A stretch of DNA of 64,000 nucleotides from Vibrio gazogenes (GCF_002196515.1 NZ_CP018835.1:248001-312000), one strand, 5' to 3'; positions 44,872 through 55,975 are shown, counted from the first letter of the stretch. The notes: generated by a model not told the origin, from the sequence alone. A program made the numbers and translations.

Positions 44872-45975
44872 ATGTCTTCGATTCAATTATCCAATGTCGT
44901 AAAACGTTTTGACGATACCCAAACCATTCACAACGTAAACTTATCGATAGAAGAAGGTGAATTTGTCGTCTTTGTCGGTCCATCAGGCTGCGGAAAATCG
45001 ACGCTGTTGCGTATGATCGCCGGTCTGGAAGATATTAGTGATGGCTCCATCTCTATTTCAGGAAATATCGTCAACGACACGCCCCCATCAGAACGAGGCG
45101 TTGCCATGGTATTTCAATCATATGCGCTCTACCCTCATATGACCGTTGCAGAAAACATGGGGTACTCGTTAAAAGTCAACAAAGTGCCAAAAGAAGAACG
45201 TGATAAAAAAGTACAACTGGTCGGCAAAGCACTCCAGTTAGAGCATCTGCTTGATCGTAAACCGGCCCAACTTTCAGGGGGCCAGCGTCAGCGCGTTGCC
45301 ATCGGCCGGGCAATTGTCAGAGATCCCAAAGTCTTTTTATTCGATGAGCCGCTCTCAAATCTTGATGCCGAATTACGTGTAGATATGCGTCTGCATATTG
45401 CGAAATTACATCAAGAACTTCAGTCAACGATGGTTTATGTGACGCACGATCAAGTCGAAGCCATGACATTGGCTGATAAAATCGTGGTACTGCGTGATGG
45501 AAAAGTTGAGCAAGTGGGGTCACCAATGGATCTGTACCATCATCCAGTGAACCGATTTGTTGCCGGATTTATCGGCTCACCTAAAATGAATTTTCTGCCT
45601 TGTACCGTTGAAAGCTGGGATGAAAATAGTTTAACCGTCACACTGGATGTTGGTCGCTCAATCACCTTACCGATCAAAACAGCCCCCATTGAAATCGGCA
45701 CAACACTCACATTAGGGATTCGCCCTGAACACCTCACAACCAATCCGGCGACGATTATGCTGGCCTTCCAGTGTGAAGTGATCGAGCGCCTGGGAGGGAT
45801 GACGTATATCTTTGGCCAATGTGGCGGTGTGGATGACTTTAAGTATCTTCATCATGGGGATACGCAAGTACAGCCAGGTGAGTCAATTTCGTTATTTGCA
45901 TCACCTTCCCATTTACACATTTTTGAAGCTGATGGAAGCGTCATAAAATTTGATTCTGTACAATCAACGCATTAA
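44872..45975 (+). CDS. ABC transporter ATPase (MalK/MsmX type)
   Basis: 367 residues: Walker A GPSGCGKST, Q-loop AMVFQSYALYPH, signature LSGGQRQR, Walker B VFLFDEP and the switch His in VTHDQ. The C-terminal MOP-like domain (TLGIRPEHLTT) is typical of MalK-type subunits. It supplies the energy for the GanS/P/Q importer, whose operon lacks an ATPase, and is transcribed divergently from it with the repressor gene behind. Confidence 0.94.
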   Translation: MSSIQLSNVVKRFDDTQTIHNVNLSIEEGEFVVFVGPSGCGKSTLLRMIAGLEDISDGSISISGNIVNDTPPSERGVAMVFQSYALYPHMTVAENMGYSLKVNKVPKEERDKKVQLVGKALQLEHLLDRKPAQLSGGQRQRVAIGRAIVRDPKVFLFDEPLSNLDAELRVDMRLHIAKLHQELQSTMVYVTHDQVEAMTLADKIVVLRDGKVEQVGSPMDLYHHPVNRFVAGFIGSPKMNFLPCTVESWDENSLTVTLDVGRSITLPIKTAPIEIGTTLTLGIRPEHLTTNPATIMLAFQCEVIERLGGMTYIFGQCGGVDDFKYLHHGDTQVQPGESISLFASPSHLHIFEADGSVIKFDSVQSTH

Positions 45976-46044
45976 CGCTCTGGCACCGAAGCGCATTTTA
46001 AATGCGCTTTGGCATTGTAGGACCATCCAATAAAAATAATATAG

Positions 46045-47061
<1,017 letters not shown>

Positions 47062-47191
47062 ATACGATGTATTTTATTATTCAACAGGTTTTTTATTTCA
47101 ACCAATCTGTTTCTCACATCAGCCGTCTTGTGTAAAACAAGACGATGATAGACGAATTGATCTGATTATTTTTCACAAAGACCATCATCAC

Positions 47192-47221
47192 AATTATCTC
47201 AGTAAATTTACTTAGATAATT
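47192..47221. promoter_or_regulatory. 30-bp near-perfect palindrome before the second GH53 gene
   Basis: Core AGTAAATTTACT flanked by arms AATTATCT and AGATAATT; 14 of 15 base pairs match. It is not followed by a T-run, so it is more likely an operator than a terminator. It is 145 bp upstream of the galactanase start, between it and the repressor gene. Confidence 0.6.
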
Positions 47222-47365
47222 CCTTCACAATCACAACCACATAAAATAATTGCTTCAAATAGTCACAACACTTTTATTAATCACATCAATATTAGAATCC
47301 GTTGCTATTATATTCTGTACGTCATTCAAGTGACGATAACGTGAATTGATAAAAACGGTGGAACG

Positions 47366-48364
47366 ATGAAAAATACCCTAAAAACACTAGCAATCTTCGG
47401 CTCATTAGTCACATCGGGCTATTCTCACGCGTTGATTAAAGGCGCGGATATTAGTTGGATAACCCAAATGGAAGATAGCGGCTACGAGTTCTACAACGAT
47501 TGGGGCTATCGACAAGATGTCCTGTCAATCTTACGCGACCATGGTATGAACGCCGTGCGCTTACGTGTGTGGGTCAACCCACGTGATGGTTATTACAACT
47601 CACTTGAAGATGTGATCGTCAAAGCAAAATGGGCCAAAGCTGCCAATATGGATGTGATGATCGATTTCCATTATAGCGATACGTGGGCAGATCCGGGCAA
47701 TCAGTGGAAGCCTGCGGCATGGGCCCAACTCAGCTTTAACGACTTAATGGCTCGCGTCTGGTCTTACACTCGCGATTCACTCGAAACCTTAAAAGCGGCG
47801 GGGATTACCCCAAAATGGATTCAGATCGGGAATGAAACCAATAATGGCATGCTTTGGAATGATGGCATGGCTTCAAGTCACATGCGTAACTATGCATGGC
47901 TATTTAATAGCGGACGTAACGCGGCGAAAGAAGTATTCCCCAATGCCAAAGTTATTGTTCATTTAGCCAACTGCCATGACAACGCCAATTTCCGCTGGAT
48001 ACTGGATGGCTTACAGGCCAATAGTGCCTGGTGGGATGTCATTGGGGCCTCTTCTTATCCCAAAAATGCAACCGGCCTGTCTTGGCAAGAAGCAAACAAA
48101 CGATGCCTGAATAACCTCAATGATCTGGTCAATCGTTATGGGACCGAAGTGATGATTACCGAAATCGGTGTCCCCTGGGATGACCCTGAATCTAAACGTA
48201 TCGTTGCAGACATGATCCAAAAAGTACGTCATGTCAATCAGGGCAAAGGAATTGGGATCTTCTATTGGGAGCCACAGGCCTATAACTGGCAAGGCTATAC
48301 CCTAGGCGCATGGAATCCAAATACCCGTCGCCCGACTCAGGCGCTGGATGCTTTTCTTGAATAA
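47366..48364 (+). CDS. Secreted GH53 endo-beta-1,4-galactanase
   Basis: 332 residues with a cleavable signal peptide (SLVTSGYSHA) and no lipobox or extra module. GH53 motifs: LIKGADISWITQMEDSGY, NAVRLRVWVNP, acid/base Glu157 in IQIGNETNNGMLW, nucleophile Glu266 in VMITEIGVPW, and GIFYWEPQAYN. It is closer to the fungal/short GH53 layout than the lipoprotein paralogue. Probably exported to the periplasm or outside to start galactan depolymerisation. A terminator follows at 48386. Confidence 0.94.
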   Translation: MKNTLKTLAIFGSLVTSGYSHALIKGADISWITQMEDSGYEFYNDWGYRQDVLSILRDHGMNAVRLRVWVNPRDGYYNSLEDVIVKAKWAKAANMDVMIDFHYSDTWADPGNQWKPAAWAQLSFNDLMARVWSYTRDSLETLKAAGITPKWIQIGNETNNGMLWNDGMASSHMRNYAWLFNSGRNAAKEVFPNAKVIVHLANCHDNANFRWILDGLQANSAWWDVIGASSYPKNATGLSWQEANKRCLNNLNDLVNRYGTEVMITEIGVPWDDPESKRIVADMIQKVRHVNQGKGIGIFYWEPQAYNWQGYTLGAWNPNTRRPTQALDAFLE

Positions 48365-48385
48365 CGCATCACAGAGCACGCCCCT

Positions 48386-48407
48386 GCCCCTCGATGTTCA
48401 GAGGGGC
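48386..48407 (+). terminator. Terminator of the secreted GH53 gene
   Basis: GCCCCTC / GAGGGGC stem with a short loop, 22 bp after the stop codon, followed by ATCATCAAAAATT; the tail is poor in T. Confidence 0.5.
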
Positions 48408-48473
48408 ATCATCAAAAATTGAGTCACGCGCAATTTCACAGCTTTAAAGCCTACAACGTTTTCTCCCCTCCAC

Positions 48474-48622
48474 AATCTCATCCTCTTTTCATACTTCCCT
48501 TTTGCCAAAAAAGATGACCTGCTCCCCCGACAATATCCGATACCAAGCATAGGAACTCGCAATCATTTGAAGCCGAAAAGCGCGCCAACAATCAAGAACT
48601 GCACAAGGCAGAAAAAGACAAC
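48474..48622 (+). repeat. Repeat unit copy D, internally deleted
   Basis: CTCATCCTCTTTTCATACTTCCC, a decayed hairpin at 48518-48553 (CCTGCTCCC ... GCATAGG) and GGAACTCGCA match the leader of copies A-C. The sequence then jumps directly to TTTGAAGCCGAAAAGCG..., which reads FEAEKRANNQEL, the middle of the small repeated-family protein (FEAEQRQNSQEL). The start codon, first third of the gene and its end are gone. Confidence 0.7.
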
Positions 48623-48984
48623 GTTCCCAAAAAATGTGATCGCGATAAAATCAGTAAATACATTCAATTTCATAACTGTAAAACCAAAAAATCATCCATA
48701 AACACCAAATAAAACCGATCAACTGTATAGATAACTGTCACCAATGACTAACAATAAAGTCAATAATATGAAGTAAATCAAACTTGCCACGACCAAAATA
48801 GGGAACGATCCCGAAAAGTGATCTAACCGAAAGTTTCATTCAATTAGCAAATGTAACCTCTAAATTCATCACCAAGATGAAATCAACAAAATTCAATCAA
48901 TGATTGGATCCCCAGAAAATAATAATGGTGGATTGAACCACTTATGGGGCTTAAGAAATGAGTAACTTTTTACGGAGTATAACG
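48623..48984. other. AT-rich upstream region of the porin gene
   Basis: About 360 bp with no ORF; A/T-rich and expected to carry the porin promoter. A CGGAGT ribosome-binding site lies just before 48985. No further recognisable element. Confidence 0.4.
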
Positions 48985-49974
48985 ATGAAAACAAGTGGTA
49001 TTTTGAAATTATCAGCAATCGCCCTACTGACTTCTGCTGCACTCAATGTTCAGGCCGGCACCAGTGTCACCAATGAAATGGGAACATTCGCGATCCACGG
49101 TGATGTGGAATTTAATAATGACTACCATAACCAAGAAACAACCGGACCCGACACAACCACTTATGATCAAAATGGCCGCCTTTTAATTGGTGTTTCCGGT
49201 TCGCGGGATGTCGGTAGCAATGGCTATATCAATGCAAACGCTGAAACATTACTGCATCTCGATGGTGACATCACTGCCGATGATGCGTGGATTGCAATCG
49301 GTGAGAAAGCTGACTGGGAAATTAAAATGGGACGCTTTGAAGCATATGACCTCTTCCCTGCTGGTCAGGATACGTTTGTCAATTACGCGCAAGACGTTTA
49401 TATGACCAAGTATGCCCGCGGACGCAGTGATAACGGCCAGATTGCTTTATCCAAAACGACTGAACGCGTCTATTTCGAACTGAGCACCACCTTCATGGCC
49501 AACGATGATAGTAATATCAACGCAAGAAATAATGCGGTGTTTCTTCGTCCGGTCGTCGCCGCCACGCTGACTGACTCATTGAAGTTAGCCGTTGGTGCAG
49601 AAATTAATGCAACCGCAGATGAAGAAGATGCTGCCAATGATTTTTCCGGTTATGGTGCAACGCTGAACTATATACTGGGTGACATCAATATGAATGTAAG
49701 CTATGCCACCCGTGACTTTGATGGCACCACCAACCAAGAAGATACCACCTACGGTGTCAACGCCCAATATCAAAACTTCTTTATTGCCTATGTCTATGGC
49801 GAAACCGATAAAGGCACTACCGAGAAAAGCACCACCGTCTATACCTCGTATAAATTCGCCAACATTATGGATGTTGAAGACTTGGCACTGTACGCCGGTG
49901 GTTATTACTCTGACGTAAAAGATGCCGACAAGACTGACAGCGGTTTACGTCTGCGCGTCAAATATTTGTTCTAA
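48985..49974 (+). CDS. Outer-membrane porin of the galactan locus
   Basis: 329 residues from ATG 48985, chosen because the signal peptide (MKTSGILKLSAIALLTSAAL...VQA) begins there. The mature part is a general-porin-like barrel: FAIHGDVEFNNDYHNQE, RLLIGVSGSRDVGSNGYINANAE, IKMGRFEAYDLFPAG, and a C-terminal Phe (LRLRVKYLF) for BAM recognition. It resembles the single-chain OmpL/YshA-like sugar porins. It follows the galactanase and a repeat remnant; a role in oligogalactoside entry is inferred from position. Confidence 0.82.
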   Translation: MKTSGILKLSAIALLTSAALNVQAGTSVTNEMGTFAIHGDVEFNNDYHNQETTGPDTTTYDQNGRLLIGVSGSRDVGSNGYINANAETLLHLDGDITADDAWIAIGEKADWEIKMGRFEAYDLFPAGQDTFVNYAQDVYMTKYARGRSDNGQIALSKTTERVYFELSTTFMANDDSNINARNNAVFLRPVVAATLTDSLKLAVGAEINATADEEDAANDFSGYGATLNYILGDINMNVSYATRDFDGTTNQEDTTYGVNAQYQNFFIAYVYGETDKGTTEKSTTVYTSYKFANIMDVEDLALYAGGYYSDVKDADKTDSGLRLRVKYLF

Positions 49975-50066
49975 ATTTTCCCCACACTGCCTGTCTGCCC
50001 TATATCTGTTGTAACCCACGCGGTTTCAGTCACAGATATGGGGCTGACTCTTATCTTTCGGCTCAT

Positions 50067-50723
50067 TCAGTCGTTTGCACGAACCAACGATACAATCGCT
50101 TCCAGTGACGTGAAGTATTGATCAGCCAGTGCAAACCGGGGATCCTGCTGATGCGCGTTCACAACAAATGTCGTCATTGATGCAGCTTTGGCTGCGGTCA
50201 TACCGGTCACACTATCTTCAATCACCAGACATTGATCAGGCGACACATCGAGTTTTTGTGCGGCACTTAAATAAACGGCAGGATGCGGTTTACCGTACTC
50301 TTCATCCTCGGCGCTACACACTTGGCTGAAATATGCTTCGATCTCAAGACGCTGGAGCACCGCCTGAATAATTTCCGGCCCGGATGAGGTCGCCAGACCA
50401 ATACGATAACCCGCCTGTTTCAGCGCCGCTAAAAGTTGATGAACGCCCGGCAGAGCACGTCCATGAGCCCTCACCTGAACAATCAGTTTTTCTAGGATTT
50501 GCTGCGCAAGAATCGCCGGATCAACCTGAAGCTGACAGCGTTGACACCAAGTCGAAGCAATCGCGTCTAACCGTTTTCCCATGGTGTGCTGAATACATGC
50601 TTCAACCGTGATTTCGGCCCCATAAGTAGCCAGTGTTTCAATCTGTGCCTGTCGCCAGAATGGTTCTGAATCAATTAACACACCATCCATATCAAAAATA
50701 ACTGCTTTATATGGCAATGCCAT
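50067..50723 (-). CDS. hxpB: HAD-superfamily sugar phosphatase (YniC/HxpB-like)
   Basis: 218 residues. Motif I FDMDGVLIDSEP (Asp11, Asp13), motif II LATSSG, motif III lysine in EEYGKPHP, motif IV VIEDSVTGMTAAKAA. Cap domain inserted after motif I as in beta-phosphoglucomutase relatives. HxpB dephosphorylates hexitol and sugar phosphates such as 2-deoxyglucose-6-phosphate. It stands alone at the edge of the galactan locus. Confidence 0.88.
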   Translation of the reverse strand: MALPYKAVIFDMDGVLIDSEPFWRQAQIETLATYGAEITVEACIQHTMGKRLDAIASTWCQRCQLQVDPAILAQQILEKLIVQVRAHGRALPGVHQLLAALKQAGYRIGLATSSGPEIIQAVLQRLEIEAYFSQVCSAEDEEYGKPHPAVYLSAAQKLDVSPDQCLVIEDSVTGMTAAKAASMTTFVVNAHQQDPRFALADQYFTSLEAIVSLVRAND

Positions 50724-50758
50724 CTGCCGCCTCTCCTCTGTTTACCGGGATTTAAAAT

Positions 50759-50784
50759 GTAAAAAGCCAGCAAAGTGCTGGCTT
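50759..50784 (-). terminator. Terminator of the small beta-barrel gene
   Basis: AAGCCAGCA / TGCTGGCTT with AAG loop. On the minus strand it is followed by TTTTTACA, 28 bp after the stop of the gene at 50812. Confidence 0.85.
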
Positions 50785-50811
50785 AAATTGATCGAACAAT
50801 GATGGGAAAAC

Positions 50812-51294
50812 TTAAAGAAAATGGAATGTTGCATTTAAGTTGAACGTTTTCATGTCATCATCATCCATAACATAGGTCTGGTAGCTGGCACCGATAGAAA
50901 TCGGCCCCATCATGAAGTATTCCACACCGACACCGTACATCAGGTCAACACCATCATCCACTTTGGCACCGTTGACCTTTTCATCCCAAGCATGCAGGCC
51001 ACCTTTGGCATAGACATGAAGCGGGCCAAAATCAATGCTTGGCTTAATTGCAAAATAACCTGTCGTCGCTTCGGTTTTATTGGCTGGCGAAACATCAATC
51101 TCATCAAACTTTGTAAAACCGGCTTCTAAACCAATTAATGGCAGAATACCTGTGCCGACATGAATATTGTAGGCTGTACCATGTTCACCTTTAAAGTCAG
51201 ATTGTCCAACGGAAGCGCCGCCATAAATCCATGAATCTGCCAAGGCAGATGTTGATGCACCTAAAAGTGCCAATCCAATTAATGTTTTTTTCAT
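50812..51294 (-). CDS. Small outer-membrane beta-barrel protein
   Basis: 160 residues with a signal peptide (LGASTSALA) and an OmpA/OmpX-like eight-strand pattern: SWIYGGASVGQSDF, AYNIHVGTGILPLIGLEAGFTKFD, and a C-terminal Phe-x-Phe end (NATFHFL). Likely an integral outer-membrane barrel; function unknown. Own terminator, with an AT-rich promoter between it and hrpA. Confidence 0.82.
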   Translation of the reverse strand: MKKTLIGLALLGASTSALADSWIYGGASVGQSDFKGEHGTAYNIHVGTGILPLIGLEAGFTKFDEIDVSPANKTEATTGYFAIKPSIDFGPLHVYAKGGLHAWDEKVNGAKVDDGVDLMYGVGVEYFMMGPISIGASYQTYVMDDDDMKTFNLNATFHFL

Positions 51295-51446
51295 GATGAA
51301 CCTTCTCTACTTTTTCATCGGTGATCATACGATTGGTGATCATACTATTGGTGTTGATACCAAAGCGGCATAAAATTGCCTACGCTCGCCAAAAAACTAA
51401 CAGAATTCTCTGTAATAGTCTGTTTTATGCAAAAATCGAACCTAAA

Positions 51447-54400
51447 TTAGCATTCACTGATTGCATTCTTGATTCGCTTATCCGAAACAGGATAAGGCGT
51501 ACCAAGTTGTTGAGCAAAGAAGCTCACTCTTAACTCTTCTATCATCCAGCGGATTGCTTTAACATTCTCGGGAATCGGTGCGCCTTTCGGAATTTTGTTC
51601 AATAACTCCCGATAATCTTGTGTCACCGATTCTATTTTCAGCATATGAAGTCGATCTTTGTTGGGATCGATGGGTAATTTTTCTAATCGACGCTCGATAG
51701 CCTTCATATACCTTAGGATATCCGGCAGTTTTTTCCAACCGCATTCCGTGGCAAAGCCTTTGAAGATCAAGCTTTCAATTTGTGCTTTGATATCAGAAAG
51801 TGCAAATGCCATCGTAAAATCGACTTTCCCTTTCAGCTTTTTATTGATTTGATACGCAGTTGTCAAAATTTCTTCAACTTGCTTTGCAATATCAACAACG
51901 GTGTCACCCAACTCAGCGCGAACATACTCTTTCAACGCTTCAAACGCCTCAGCCTCCCAGACTAATCCGCCTTGCCCATCGATAAGCTTGTCGATACCAC
52001 AGGTAATACAGTCATCAATCAGATCCAACACTTTGCCATATGGATTGAAATAAAGCCCGAGTTTCGATTTATTCGGTAGATTAGTGTGCAAATATTTCAC
52101 CGGAGACGGCACATTCAGCAAAATTAATCGCCGCTCCCCTGCTCGCATAGCACGTTGTTGCTCTTGCTCGGTCTCAAATAGCTGGATAGCGACGCTATCT
52201 TTTTCATCGACCAGTGCCGGATAGGCTCTGACATCGAAACCACCTTTTTTCTGCTGGTAGACCTGAGGAAGCTCTCCAAAGCTCCAGGTATGCAGACCTT
52301 TCTGTTCGATATCATCATCGGCTACCTGAGACAGAGTCTCTTTGACTTTGTCTTTCAGGCTCTCTTTTAACGTGAATAGGTCTTTATTTTCCCGCAACTT
52401 TTTATGCCGGTGATCGACGGCCCGAAATGTCATTCGCAGGTGATCCGGAATCTGATCGATTTGCCAGTCTTCGCGCAGAATGGTCACTCCGGACATCCGT
52501 TTCAGCTCTTTTTCCAACGCATCCAATAATGGCAGTTCCATTGGGGTCGTCCGGGCCAAAAATGCATCCGCGTAGTTCGGTGCCGGTACAAAATTCTTGC
52601 GCAATGTCTTCGGCAACGATTTGATCAAATTGACCACGAGTTCATGGCGTAGCCCGGGGATCTGCCAGTCAAACCCCATCGGTTCAATTTGGTTCAATAC
52701 AGCCAACGGGATATGAACCGTGACACCGTCACTATCATCACCGGGTTCAAATTGATAGCTGAGCTTCAGCTTGATGCCATTCTGATGCCAGAAATTCGGA
52801 TAATCGAGTTCGGTCACATGGCTGGCATCACCTTTGAACAACATCTCTTTTTCAAAATGGAGATATTCCGGATTCTCCCGGCTGGTCTTTTTCCACCATG
52901 TATCAAAGTGACGGCCGGAGACAACTTCCGTGCCGACGCGCTGATCATAAAATTGAAACAAGGACTCATCATCAATCAGAATGTCCCGCCGTCTCGATTT
53001 ATGTTCCAGCTCTTCTACTTCTTGCAACAGCTTGCGGTTTTGTTTGAAGAAAGCGTGTTTAGTCTCCCACTCACCTTCTACCAGAGCACTCCGAATGAAG
53101 ATTTCCCGGCTCAAGGTCGCATCAATCGGGCCATAATTCACGAGTCGTTTGGCAACAATCGGTACACCAAACAATGTCACTTTCTCATACGCCATCACCG
53201 CTGCGCGCTTTTTCGACCAATGCGGTTCACTGTAGCTTCGTTTGATCAAATGTTGTGCCAGCGGTTCAATCCACTCCGGTTGAATCTTCGCCACCACTCT
53301 GGCCCAAAGTTTCGAAGTTTCCACCAGTTCAGCCGACATCACCCATTTCGGTTGTTTCTTAAACAGGCCGGACGCCGGGAAAATATGAAAACGGGCATTT
53401 CTCGCCCCGTGATATTCTTTCTCTTCCTGATCTTTGATACCGATATGAGACAGCAATCCAACCAGAATCGAGGTGTGTACCCCCTGATAACTGCCGGGTT
53501 CTTCATTCAGCTTCAGCCCGAGGTCATGCATACTCTGATGCAATTGAAAATAGACATCCTGCCATTCACGAATGCGCAGATAATTCAGATAGTCACTTTT
53601 ACACTGACGTCTGAACTGATTACTACTCAGGGCTTTTTGTTGTTGTTTGATGTAATCCCATAGATTAACAAAGGTCAGAAAATCAGAGTCTTCATGATAA
53701 AAACGGCGGTGTTTATCATCGGCTGACTGTTGTTTGTCCGAAGGCCGCTCTCGCGGATCCTGAATCGACAACGCCGCCGAGATAATCATTACTTCTTTCA
53801 GACATCCCCATTTCGGGGCTTCAAGCACCATACGAGCCAGCCGTGGATCAATGGGAAGACGCGATAACTTTTGTCCAATTGCAGTTAACCGTTTTTTGCG
53901 CTCCTGAGATTGCGTCTGAATGGCACCTAATTCTTCCAACAGCCGGACACCATCTTGAATATTGCGCTTATCCGGGGCTTCCACAAAGGGGAATGCCTCG
54001 ATGTCACCAAGCCCCAAGGCTGTCATCTGCAAAATAACCGATGCCAGATTGGTTCTGAGTATTTCGGGATCGGTAAACTCAGGACGAGATTGAAAATCAT
54101 CTTCGGAATAAAGCCGGATACAAATCCCGGCTTCAACCCGGCCACAACGCCCTTTACGCTGATTGGCGCTGGCTTGAGAAATCGGCTCAATCGGTAAGCG
54201 CTGCACTTTGGTGCGGTAGCTATAACGACTGATGCGAGCGGTGCCCGGATCAATCACGTATTTAATTCCCGGCACTGTCAGAGACGTTTCAGCAACGTTG
54301 GTCGCCAGAACAATTCTCCGGCCACTGTGGGATTGAAAAATCCGGTTCTGCTCTCCCGCTGAGAGACGCGCATACAAAGGCACAATTTCAGTATGTTTGA

Positions 54401-55367
54401 GGTTGCGCTTGCTCAAGGCATCGGCGGTATCCCTGATCTCACGTTCTCCGTTCATAAAGATCAGGATATCTCCCGGCCCCTCATCACTCAGCTCATCCAC
54501 AGCGTCAAAAATCCCGTCGAGCTGATCACGCTCACTTTCATCTTCACCGGCTAAGGGACGATAACGGGTGTCCACCGGATACGTTCTGCCGGACACTTCA
54601 ATGATCGGCGCACCGTCAAAGTGCTGGGAAAACCGTTCAGGATCGATTGTTGCCGACGTGATAATCACTTTCAGGTCCGGACGCTTCGGCAGCAGCTGTT
54701 TTAAATAGCCGAGAATAAAATCAATATTCAGACTACGCTCATGGGCTTCATCGATAATGATCGTATCGTACTGATTCAGGAATCGATCATGCTGAATTTC
54801 AGCCAGCAGTATCCCGTCCGTCATCAATTTAATTTGAGTCTGATCGGATATCTGATCATTAAAACGTACTTTATACCCCACGAAATCGCCGAGTGAAGTT
54901 TTGGTTTCTTCAGCAATCCGGGCGGCGACAGAGCGTGCGGCTAACCGACGAGGCTGTGTATGACCAATAACCCCATATGTGCCACGCCCCAGCTCAGCAC
55001 AGATCTTCGGCAACTGTGTGGTTTTCCCTGAGCCAGTTTCACCCGCCACAATCACGACTTGATGTTTTTCAATCGCTTGTGCAATGTCATCTCGTTTCTG
55101 ACTGACCGGCAGAATCTCCGGGTAATCTAATACCGCAGAGGTTTGCTGTCTCAGTTCAGCGGCCATCATCGATTTGGCAATGTCCTGAGCAATTTCATCA
55201 AAGACGGCCTGTTTAGCGTTGGGATTGTTAATTTTACTGGCCCCCTGAATCCGTTTACTCAGGCGGAACCGATCTTTGATCATACATTCGTTCAATGCAT
55301 GACGCAGTGTGCCCGGAGTATTTGGCTGTGCCTGAGGGGGTTGGGTATGTGGCTGTGACGACGTCAA
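51447..55367 (-). CDS. hrpA: ATP-dependent RNA helicase HrpA
   Basis: 1306 residues from TTG 55367 (MTSSQPHTQ), which gives the usual length (about 1300). A frame reaching 55433 exists, but its added residues look unrelated, and E. coli HrpA also begins about 30 residues before the LRDRLRFSRR-type block (here IKDRFRLSKR). DEAH helicase motifs: GETGSGKTTQLP, DEAHERSLN, TSATIDPERF, ATNVAETSLTVPG, QRKGRCGR. The long C-terminal part with DUF3418 follows. It resolves stalled ribosomes and structured mRNA. Divergent from the gene at 55424. Confidence 0.95.
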   Translation of the reverse strand: MTSSQPHTQPPQAQPNTPGTLRHALNECMIKDRFRLSKRIQGASKINNPNAKQAVFDEIAQDIAKSMMAAELRQQTSAVLDYPEILPVSQKRDDIAQAIEKHQVVIVAGETGSGKTTQLPKICAELGRGTYGVIGHTQPRRLAARSVAARIAEETKTSLGDFVGYKVRFNDQISDQTQIKLMTDGILLAEIQHDRFLNQYDTIIIDEAHERSLNIDFILGYLKQLLPKRPDLKVIITSATIDPERFSQHFDGAPIIEVSGRTYPVDTRYRPLAGEDESERDQLDGIFDAVDELSDEGPGDILIFMNGEREIRDTADALSKRNLKHTEIVPLYARLSAGEQNRIFQSHSGRRIVLATNVAETSLTVPGIKYVIDPGTARISRYSYRTKVQRLPIEPISQASANQRKGRCGRVEAGICIRLYSEDDFQSRPEFTDPEILRTNLASVILQMTALGLGDIEAFPFVEAPDKRNIQDGVRLLEELGAIQTQSQERKKRLTAIGQKLSRLPIDPRLARMVLEAPKWGCLKEVMIISAALSIQDPRERPSDKQQSADDKHRRFYHEDSDFLTFVNLWDYIKQQQKALSSNQFRRQCKSDYLNYLRIREWQDVYFQLHQSMHDLGLKLNEEPGSYQGVHTSILVGLLSHIGIKDQEEKEYHGARNARFHIFPASGLFKKQPKWVMSAELVETSKLWARVVAKIQPEWIEPLAQHLIKRSYSEPHWSKKRAAVMAYEKVTLFGVPIVAKRLVNYGPIDATLSREIFIRSALVEGEWETKHAFFKQNRKLLQEVEELEHKSRRRDILIDDESLFQFYDQRVGTEVVSGRHFDTWWKKTSRENPEYLHFEKEMLFKGDASHVTELDYPNFWHQNGIKLKLSYQFEPGDDSDGVTVHIPLAVLNQIEPMGFDWQIPGLRHELVVNLIKSLPKTLRKNFVPAPNYADAFLARTTPMELPLLDALEKELKRMSGVTILREDWQIDQIPDHLRMTFRAVDHRHKKLRENKDLFTLKESLKDKVKETLSQVADDDIEQKGLHTWSFGELPQVYQQKKGGFDVRAYPALVDEKDSVAIQLFETEQEQQRAMRAGERRLILLNVPSPVKYLHTNLPNKSKLGLYFNPYGKVLDLIDDCITCGIDKLIDGQGGLVWEAEAFEALKEYVRAELGDTVVDIAKQVEEILTTAYQINKKLKGKVDFTMAFALSDIKAQIESLIFKGFATECGWKKLPDILRYMKAIERRLEKLPIDPNKDRLHMLKIESVTQDYRELLNKIPKGAPIPENVKAIRWMIEELRVSFFAQQLGTPYPVSDKRIKNAISEC

Positions 55368-55423
55368 AGCGAATCCTATTGTATACTTGATTGAAACTGG
55401 CCGGATTGTATCACTGTCAGGCC

Positions 55424-55975
55424 ATGACACCAAAACTCCTTGATTTTCATCATCAGACTAATGAGTCAGTTCTCACTGCTACTGGTGCAGGTACAACATT
55501 TTTGATGTATATTTCGTTTGATGCCAGACATGCAGGTGAGACTATAAATAACGTGAAAGCTTCTGAATTGATTCATATCCTTAATGCCCTGCCCAATGAT
55601 CCGGAAATTGTGACCGGAGAAACGTGGCTGCCGGAGCGTTTGCTGCACGCCAAATATCTCGATAATTTATTATTTTGTCAGTTTGATAATGCACCGGAAG
55701 AAAATGCAGGGGAAGAAGAAGGCAGAGGGTTTGTCGATCATGAACTGTCATTGCTGAAAAGCCATATCATGCAGATTTTTACGGAAAAAGCGCCTTTAGA
55801 ACATAAGCGGGATGCAATTCTGGCCTTAATTCTTTATGCGCATGAACACTCGTCATCTGATGTCGTCGAAATGCTTGAACAGATCAGCCTGCAAGAAAGC
55901 AGTTTGCAAGCAGGCTATGATCAAGAAAGTCATGGGCAAGAAAGCGATTTTCCAGAAAACGATCAAGAAACTTAA
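55424..55975 (+). CDS. Conserved hypothetical protein upstream of hrpA
   Basis: 183 residues from ATG 55424 (MTPKLLDFHHQ); a TTG at 55391 would add eleven. Mixed alpha/beta N-terminal half (GTTFLMYISFDARHAGE, ELIHILNALPNDPEIV), then a helical acidic region, and a C-terminal tail of irregular ESxxQ/QES repeats (LQESSLQAGYDQESHGQES). No catalytic motif or membrane span. Family not recognised. Confidence 0.65.
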   Translation: MTPKLLDFHHQTNESVLTATGAGTTFLMYISFDARHAGETINNVKASELIHILNALPNDPEIVTGETWLPERLLHAKYLDNLLFCQFDNAPEENAGEEEGRGFVDHELSLLKSHIMQIFTEKAPLEHKRDAILALILYAHEHSSSDVVEMLEQISLQESSLQAGYDQESHGQESDFPENDQET

